Assembly: GCF_028816455.1 (NCBI RefSeq)
Contig: NZ_CP118246.1
Location: 1,798,001 to 1,862,000 of the forward strand
Reading direction: 5' to 3'
DNA from: Devosia algicola
GTDB lineage: Bacteria; Pseudomonadota; Alphaproteobacteria; Rhizobiales; Devosiaceae
Length of the DNA: 64,000 bases
Every line of letters starts with the position of its first letter. The first letter of the stretch is position 1. Made by a program: the position numbers and the translations under genes. The notes under the pieces were generated by a model. It saw only the letters and a list, made by a program, of their open reading frames with translations, ran no database searches and was not told the DNA's origin. This document shows positions 59,076 to 64,000 of the stretch, piece after piece.

Positions 59076-59570
59076 ATGCTGACCAAACCACTTGTAGCAA
59101 TCATCATGGGTAGCCAGTCCGATTGGCCCACCATGCGCCATGCTGCCGAAACGCTTGAAACCCTCGAAGTCGAATATGAGGCGCGAATCGTTTCGGCCCA
59201 TCGCACCCCCGAACGCCTCTACGAATTTGCCACAAGTGCCAAGTCCGATGGCTTCAGCATCATAATCGCCGGCGCCGGTGGGGCAGCCCATTTGCCTGGC
59301 ATGCTCGCCGCGCTAACGCCCCTTCCCGTATTTGGGGTACCGGTAAAATCCAAGGCCCTGTCCGGTCAGGACAGCTTGCTGTCTATCGTCCAAATGCCGG
59401 GCGGCATTCCCGTCGGCACCTTGGCGATCGGCGAAGCCGGCGCTATAAATTCTGCCCTGCTGGCGGTCGCGGTTTTGGCACTCAACGACGAGGAACTGGC
59501 TGACAGGTTGGACCAGTTCCGCGCCAATCAGACGACCAAAGTGCCGTTCTTTCCCTCCGATACCGAGTAG
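59076..59570 (+). CDS. purE: N5-carboxyaminoimidazole ribonucleotide mutase
   Basis: 164 residues. The PurE class I motifs are [31 protein letters not shown] and [19 protein letters not shown] residues ([12 protein letters not shown]). It converts N5-CAIR to CAIR in purine synthesis, using the product of PurK encoded 6 bp downstream. Together with purA it supplies purines. Confidence 0.97.
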   Translation: MLTKPLVAIIMGSQSDWPTMRHAAETLETLEVEYEARIVSAHRTPERLYEFATSAKSDGFSIIIAGAGGAAHLPGMLAALTPLPVFGVPVKSKALSGQDSLLSIVQMPGGIPVGTLAIGEAGAINSALLAVAVLALNDEELADRLDQFRANQTTKVPFFPSDTE

Positions 59571-59576
59571 TTTTGC

Positions 59577-60662
59577 TTGTCCAACAATTTGCCACTGCCC
59601 CAGGGCACCATGATCGGCATTCTTGGCGGCGGCCAGTTGGGCCGGATGCTGGCGCTGGCCGCCGCAAGATTGGGCATGCGCACCCACATTTTTTGCCCCG
59701 ATCCACAAAGTCCGGCGTTTGAGGTCACCCCACATAAAACAATCGCCGCTTATGACGACGACAGCGCGCTGGCGACCTTCGCCGACACAATCGATATTGT
59801 TACCTATGAATTTGAGAACGTGCCCGCTGCCACTGCTGAATTCCTAGCGGCGCGCAAACCGCTGCATCCGGCCGCCGATGCGCTGGCCATCTCACAGGAC
59901 CGGTTGGCAGAAAAGTCGTTTCTGGCGGCCCGCAATATTGCTGTGGCACCCTATCGCGCCGTCGAAACCCTCGATCAGCTGCGGCAGGGATTGGCAGACC
60001 TCGGCACGCCCGCCGTGCTCAAAACCACGCGTCTTGGATATGATGGCAAGGGCCAGCGGCTGATCAAGTCACTGAATGATGCCGCAGACGCCTTCGCCAC
60101 ACTCACCCCCAAACCGCTGGTTCTCGAGGCGTTTGTCCCCTTCGATAAGGAAATTTCGGTTGTCGTCGCCCGTAATGTTCAGGGCCAGGTCAAAACCTTC
60201 GACGCCGCCGAGAACCTGCATAAAAACCACATTCTGCACACCAGCACTGTTCCGGCCAACATTTCCCCGACACTCGAAAAACACGCCGGCATGGCCGCCA
60301 AGGCAATCGTCATCGCTCTGAACTATGTCGGCGTGCTCGGCGTGGAGTTTTTTGTTGTGCCCGGCCAGGATCGTCCCAACCTTATCGTCAATGAAATTGC
60401 CCCGCGCGTACATAACTCCGGCCATTGGACCGAAGCAGTGTGCCTGACCGATCAGTTCGAGCAGCACATTCGCGCCATTCTCGGCTGGCCACTCGGCGAT
60501 CCGACCCGTTTGGCTGACGTGGTGATGCAGAACTTGATCGGCGACGAATCGCTGGCCCTTGAAGAGCTGTTGGCGGCAGGTTCGCAGCCCCACCTATACG
60601 GTAAAACTGCGCCGCGTCCTGGCCGCAAGATGGGTCATTTCAATAGGATTGTGCCCAAATAA
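59577..60662 (+). CDS. purK: N5-carboxyaminoimidazole ribonucleotide synthase
   Basis: 361 residues with a TTG start at 59577 (MSNNLPLPQGTMIGILGGGQLGRML). ATP-grasp blocks are present: TRLGYDGKGQ, EAFVPFDKEISVVVAR, and VNEIAPRVHNSGHWT. The TTG start is favoured because it lies 6 bp after purE and the extra N-terminus is normal for the family. It makes N5-CAIR from AIR, bicarbonate and ATP. Confidence 0.96.
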   Translation: MSNNLPLPQGTMIGILGGGQLGRMLALAAARLGMRTHIFCPDPQSPAFEVTPHKTIAAYDDDSALATFADTIDIVTYEFENVPAATAEFLAARKPLHPAADALAISQDRLAEKSFLAARNIAVAPYRAVETLDQLRQGLADLGTPAVLKTTRLGYDGKGQRLIKSLNDAADAFATLTPKPLVLEAFVPFDKEISVVVARNVQGQVKTFDAAENLHKNHILHTSTVPANISPTLEKHAGMAAKAIVIALNYVGVLGVEFFVVPGQDRPNLIVNEIAPRVHNSGHWTEAVCLTDQFEQHIRAILGWPLGDPTRLADVVMQNLIGDESLALEELLAAGSQPHLYGKTAPRPGRKMGHFNRIVPK

Positions 60663-60862
60663 GCTGCGACACGGTGATCCGCCGCGCCATTGGCGCAATA
60701 TTCCGGCCAGAACATGATTTTCCGGCGCCAAGTGTGGACAAGTGCCGACGCTTGGGCTATACAGCGCGCCACGATGACTAGCTCAGCTGGTCGGCGATGA
60801 GGCTTTTTGGCCTTGGCGCTATCATTCACACATTGTCCAAGCTTCGAAAGGGCGGTTGACCT

Positions 60863-61147
60863 TTGCAAGTAGTCGTTCGCGATAATAACGTTGACCAGGC
60901 GCTGCGCGCGCTTAAGAAAAAGCTGCAGCGCGAAGGTGTCTTCCGTGAAATGAAGCTGCGCAATTATTACGAAAAGCCCTCTGAAAAGAAGGCACGCCAG
61001 AAGGCTGAGGCTATCCGCCGCGCCCGTAAACTGGCTCGTAAGCGCGCTCAACGCGAAAGCGGTCTGCCCGCACCATCTTCAGGTCGTCCAAGTGCACCGC
61101 GCCCATCAGCAGCCGCTGCGGCACCGGCGGCAACGCCGCGCACCTAA
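60863..61147 (+). CDS. rpsU: Ribosomal protein S21
   Basis: 94 residues from a TTG start: [20 protein letters not shown] is the S21 N-terminus, then [23 protein letters not shown] and a basic tail. The last 28 residues are Ala/Pro/Ser-rich, an alphaproteobacterial extension. No ATG or GTG start fits; GGGCGG lies 8 nt upstream. The 200 bp before it hold no other gene. A terminator follows. Confidence 0.95.
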   Translation: MQVVVRDNNVDQALRALKKKLQREGVFREMKLRNYYEKPSEKKARQKAEAIRRARKLARKRAQRESGLPAPSSGRPSAPRPSAAAAAPAATPRT

Positions 61148-61177
61148 GTCGACCAGCGCAACAGCGAATTTTGATAG

Positions 61178-61207
61178 CGCCGTTCCCCGCGAACGGCGTT
61201 TTCGTTT
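61178..61207 (+). terminator. Terminator after rpsU
   Basis: CGCCGTTC and GAACGGCG form a perfect eight-pair stem around CCCGC, followed by TTTTCGTTT. Confidence 0.88.
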
Positions 61208-61333
61208 GCGATATTGATTGATCCGCAGGGCCGCGGCTACCATCACTGTCCGACAATGTCATATAGACGTTGCATGCCTTGTTGCGTCGACCACAGGGCA
61301 ATTTCAGATGGCTCTCTGTGCCCAAAGCGGCCG

Positions 61334-62152
61334 TTACCCGTGCTCCCCAGCCTCTGCCCGTTGGAAAAATGCTGCGGCATGGTACCAGATGCCAGCGTCC
61401 CAGAGGCTTGAATGTGTGCCATCCGGCACTATCCACAGTTCGTCCTTGTTCGGCGCCAGCTTATAGAGCCGTTCCGCGTTTGAAACATCAATCGTTGTGT
61501 CCGCCGTCCCATGGGCAATTAACACCGGTTCGCTGACCTTGGTGATCCACTCGTTAACAGGAAACTGATCCTGCATCACCCAATAGACCGGCAGGAGCGG
61601 ATAGCGCTCGGCGGCAACATTGACGGCTGAAAAGAACGGGGTTTCAAGCAACAATGCGTCGGCATCGCGCACGCTGGCAACGTAGCTGGCAGGCCCCGAC
61701 CCGAGCGAACGTCCCCAGATAACAATCGGAAAGCCTTTGGTATCTGCCCAGTCAAACGCTGCTAGTGCATCCTCAAGGATACCCGCTTGCGAGACGTTAC
61801 CCGGAGAGGCCGGGAATCCACGATAATCGAAAGCCAAAAAGCCAAAGCCATCTTGCGTCCAGCGCGCAAAGCGTTCGTGCTCGTGGCTAAAGCTGCCTGA
61901 ATTGCCCTTGTAATACAGGATCAATGGCTTGCCCGTCTGCGGCGGCGCATACCACGCGGCCAAGGTGCCATCGCCTGATGGGATTGTTACGTCCTCAGCG
62001 CCAACTATGTCCGTACTGGCCAGCTCTGTTATTGCCCCTTCAGTGTCGTATTGCAGCGACCGCTGCATGACCGACATGCCCAAAACCACGCCGCCATAAG
62101 CCAGAACTGCGAGGACGATTAGCCCAATGCCAACGCGTTTGACCCACCTCAT
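61334..62152 (-). CDS. Membrane-anchored alpha/beta hydrolase
   Basis: 272 residues. An N-terminal membrane anchor lies at about residues 7-28. The nucleophile elbow is WGRSLGSGPASY, the acid Asp is in AHGTADTTIDVSNAERLY, and the His is in PDGTHSSLWD. This is the BEM46/ABHD13 type of hydrolase. The substrate is unknown. It starts directly after the stop of the DsbA-family gene, so the two are an operon. Confidence 0.88.
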   Translation of the reverse strand: MRWVKRVGIGLIVLAVLAYGGVVLGMSVMQRSLQYDTEGAITELASTDIVGAEDVTIPSGDGTLAAWYAPPQTGKPLILYYKGNSGSFSHEHERFARWTQDGFGFLAFDYRGFPASPGNVSQAGILEDALAAFDWADTKGFPIVIWGRSLGSGPASYVASVRDADALLLETPFFSAVNVAAERYPLLPVYWVMQDQFPVNEWITKVSEPVLIAHGTADTTIDVSNAERLYKLAPNKDELWIVPDGTHSSLWDAGIWYHAAAFFQRAEAGEHG

Positions 62153-62794
62153 TCAGTCCATCTCCGCCAGCGTCTGGGCTATCGCGTCCTCAAACACCTG
62201 CTGGGGTTGAGCCCCTGAGAGTGCGTATTTTTGGCCGAGAACGATAAACGGAACGCCGGTAATGCCCTGCTCCGACGCTTGTGTCGCCAATTGCTCAGTG
62301 ATTGCCAGCTCGTGCTCATCGTTGATCGCATCCATCGCGTCGCCTCGATCAAAGCCGAATTCGACCGCAATATCGGCCAGAACATTATCGTCGTTGATTT
62401 GACGGTGTTCGAGAAAATAGGCCTCGGCGATAGCATTGGCGAACTCGTGCTGAATGCCCAACGGTTTGGCGAGGCGCGTCAAGGTATGGGCTTTCGCCGT
62501 TGGATAGCGCATCGGCTGCTTGGCAAGGTCCAGGTCAACACCGTCCTTTCGCGCCTCCGCTTCGACCCGATCCCACATTTCCCGCGGGTCCTTGCCATAT
62601 TTCGCCCGCAACACATCGGCTACCAAAACACCCTCCTTGGGTGTATTGGCATCGAGGTAAAATGGATGATTATCGACAATCACCTCAATCTCGTCGGGGA
62701 GCGTCGCAATCGCCTTGTCCAGACGCACCGAACCCACCAGGCACCACGGACACACCACGTCGGTAAATATGTCGATCTTGAGAGTCTTGCCCAT
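62153..62794 (-). CDS. DsbA-family oxidoreductase, FrnE-like
   Basis: 213 residues from ATG 62794. The thioredoxin-fold active site CPWC is in FTDVVCPWCLVGSVRLDKAI at residues 15-18, and the cis-Pro region is QGITGVPFIVLGQKYALSGAQP. The long helical insert matches the FrnE/polyketide-type DsbA subfamily. No signal peptide is seen, so it is cytoplasmic, like other FrnE proteins. It probably handles thiols under oxidative stress. Confidence 0.9.
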   Translation of the reverse strand: MGKTLKIDIFTDVVCPWCLVGSVRLDKAIATLPDEIEVIVDNHPFYLDANTPKEGVLVADVLRAKYGKDPREMWDRVEAEARKDGVDLDLAKQPMRYPTAKAHTLTRLAKPLGIQHEFANAIAEAYFLEHRQINDDNVLADIAVEFGFDRGDAMDAINDEHELAITEQLATQASEQGITGVPFIVLGQKYALSGAQPQQVFEDAIAQTLAEMD

Positions 62795-62974
62795 ACCGCA
62801 ATCCTTTTTCTCGCAGGCACTGTTCGTTCGCCCCTCACATGGGACACCAAGCCGGCGCATGCAAGAACATGGCGTGAGCCTAACCGGGCTAGTCCACCAG
62901 CGTCAAGTCGCCTCGCTTGACCAATAACGGTCTGCGGTTCAATAACAGCGCTTCTCCCCGGCTGGAGCCTGATC

Positions 62975-63193
62975 ATGACCGACCCGACCAACCTTTCCGA
63001 GCGACTCGATGCGCTGGAAATGCGCATCGCCTATCAGGATCACACGATTGATGAGCTAAACGGCACCATCACCAAGCAATGGCGCGTTATTGACCTGCTG
63101 ACGCGTAAACTGACATTATTGGAAGAACAAGCCAAATTGACCGGCGGTGGCGCTGGAGATACACGTGCCGAACCGCCACCACCCCATTACTAG
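62975..63193 (+). CDS. slyX: SlyX family protein
   Basis: 72 residues. SERLDALEMRIAYQDHTIDELNGTITKQWRVIDLLTRKLTLLEEQ is the SlyX coiled coil, and the end PPPHY is the conserved C-terminal motif. GGAG precedes the ATG. Function is not known. It is followed after 12 bp by a VOC gene and is divergent from the DsbA-family gene, with about 180 bp between them. Confidence 0.92.
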   Translation: MTDPTNLSERLDALEMRIAYQDHTIDELNGTITKQWRVIDLLTRKLTLLEEQAKLTGGGAGDTRAEPPPPHY

Positions 63194-63205
63194 AGTAGGG
63201 CAGCC

Positions 63206-63562
63206 GTGACCGTTCGCCGCATCGTTGCAAATATGTTCGCCGATGATCCCCAACAGGCGCAAAGCTTTTATCAGGACTTTTTGGGACTGGAACTGGCCAT
63301 GGATCACGGCTGGATAAAAACGTTCGTCTCCGGGGACGCCACAATGACCCCGCAGATGAGCGTCGCCAGCCAAGGTGGCTCGGATACACCGGTGCCAGCA
63401 ATATCCATCGAAGTGGACGATGTAGACCAATTGTATCAACGTGCCGGCAGGGTCGACCTTGAAATTGTCTATCCGATAACCGATGAGCCTTGGGGTGTAC
63501 GCCGATTTTTCGTACGTGATCCCTTTGGCAACATCGTCAACATCCTGTCCCACAGCCAGTAA
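63206..63562 (+). CDS. VOC (glyoxalase/bleomycin resistance) family protein
   Basis: 118 residues from a GTG start. The two betaalphabetabetabeta units are visible: VANMFADDPQQAQSFYQDFLGLELAMDHG and PAISIEVDDVDQLYQRA ... GVRRFFVRDPFGNIVNIL. The substrate and metal cannot be told. An in-frame GAGCCT at 63484 (TDEPWGVRRF) is genuine family sequence and shows that not all such hexamers are errors. Confidence 0.87.
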   Translation: MTVRRIVANMFADDPQQAQSFYQDFLGLELAMDHGWIKTFVSGDATMTPQMSVASQGGSDTPVPAISIEVDDVDQLYQRAGRVDLEIVYPITDEPWGVRRFFVRDPFGNIVNILSHSQ

Positions 63563-63584
63563 AAAGCCCGCCGAAGCGGGCTTT
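63563..63584. terminator. Bidirectional terminator between the VOC gene and pntB
   Basis: AAAGCCCGC, CGAA and GCGGGCTTT form a perfect nine-pair stem. Its A and T ends let it work in both directions for the convergent genes. Confidence 0.9.
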
Positions 63585-63589
63585 GGTAT

Positions 63590-64000
63590 TCAGTGATCAA
63601 GGGCTTTGACGATGTCCTCAGTCATTTTCTTGGCGTCGCCAAACAGCATCATGGTGTTGTCGCGGAAGAACAATTCGTTCTGCACGCCAGCATACCCCGC
63701 TGACATGCCGCGCTTGATGAACAATACCGTCCCCGCATCTTCGACATTGAGCACCGGCATGCCATAAATCGGCGATGTCTTGTCGGTTTTGGCCGAAGGA
63801 TTGGTCACGTCATTGGCGCCGATAACGAAGGCCACATCTGTCTGAGCGAATTCGGAGTTTATGTCTTCTAGCTCGAACACTTCATCATAGGGCACGTTGG
63901 CTTCAGCCAAAAGTACGTTCATGTGCCCAGGCATACGACCGGCCACCGGGTGAATGGCGTATTTGACGGTGACGCCTTCTTTTTTGAGCATGTCGGCCAT
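63590..64000 (-). CDS. pntB: NAD(P) transhydrogenase subunit beta, C-terminal part
   Basis: 136 residues are visible; the gene continues beyond the right edge, so the terminal ATG is not the true start. The NADP-binding domain III is unmistakable: [75 protein letters not shown]. PntAB uses the proton gradient to reduce NADP with NADH at the inner membrane. Confidence 0.97.
   Translation of the reverse strand: MADMLKKEGVTVKYAIHPVAGRMPGHMNVLLAEANVPYDEVFELEDINSEFAQTDVAFVIGANDVTNPSAKTDKTSPIYGMPVLNVEDAGTVLFIKRGMSAGYAGVQNELFFRDNTMMLFGDAKKMTEDIVKALDH

Noticed and set aside
1..64000. CRISPR array, prophage, insertion sequence or toxin-antitoxin locus
   Set aside because: I saw no regularly spaced repeats, transposase, integrase or phage structural genes, and no toxin-antitoxin pair.

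Overview
The window is a gene-dense alphaproteobacterial chromosome segment, most likely from the Hyphomicrobiales (Rhizobiales), possibly Devosiaceae. The evidence is the gene content: RcdA (DUF1465), TrcR (DUF1013), DUF1192 and DUF465 proteins, an alphaproteobacterial-type RpoH, a serC leader region, 6S RNA beside 5-FCL, and the order tolQ-tolR-tolA-tolB-pal-cpoB-tilS-ftsH-glmM. I see no tRNA or rRNA gene, CRISPR array, prophage or insertion sequence. It reads as core genome.

Layout. 1-3.4 kb: a coiled-coil protein, a small membrane protein, rluD and rpoH. 3.4-7.6 kb: thiamine genes, with a thiamine pyrophosphokinase divergent from a TPP riboswitch that leads thiBPQ. 7.6-18.1 kb: a very large uncharacterised membrane protein, purA, an EamA exporter, serA-serC with a serC leader, a DUF1697 protein, a DenD-like dehydrogenase and an outer-membrane barrel. 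18.3-28.5 kb (minus strand): glmM, ftsH, tilS and the whole Tol-Pal operon. 28.8-36 kb: a CHRD protein, ybgC-ruvB-ruvA-ruvC, two tandem GGDEF genes, yebC, a YmdB-type phosphoesterase, 5-FCL and 6S RNA. 36-47.9 kb: lytic transglycosylase, potassium channel, zapA, DUF4164, the central carbon run tkt-gap-pgk-fba, a ThiE-like protein, a Sel1 protein, efp and suhB. 48-64 kb: a TolQ/MotA-like plus OmpA-like pair, an ABC exporter, rpmE, rcdA, DUF1192, a quinone oxidoreductase, trcR, a Kef-type antiporter, a TSUP permease, two DUF465 proteins, purEK, rpsU, a hydrolase, a DsbA-family protein, slyX, a VOC protein and the 3' part of pntB.

The most striking signal is not a gene. At least 17 reading frames, many in genes that are essential in most bacteria (ftsH, glmM, tkt, efp, tolB, pal), are broken by one extra base, and in every one of these the observed hexamer is AGGCTC (or GAGCCT on the other strand) where restoring the protein requires AGCTC. 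An eighteenth case has AGTCTC. The insertions ignore strand and codon phase, so this is a DNA-level effect. I read it as a systematic consensus error at a specific, possibly modified, motif. A second class of about six frameshifts is single-base losses in homopolymers. Coordinates below span the restored genes. Lengths given in residues assume repair of these indels.
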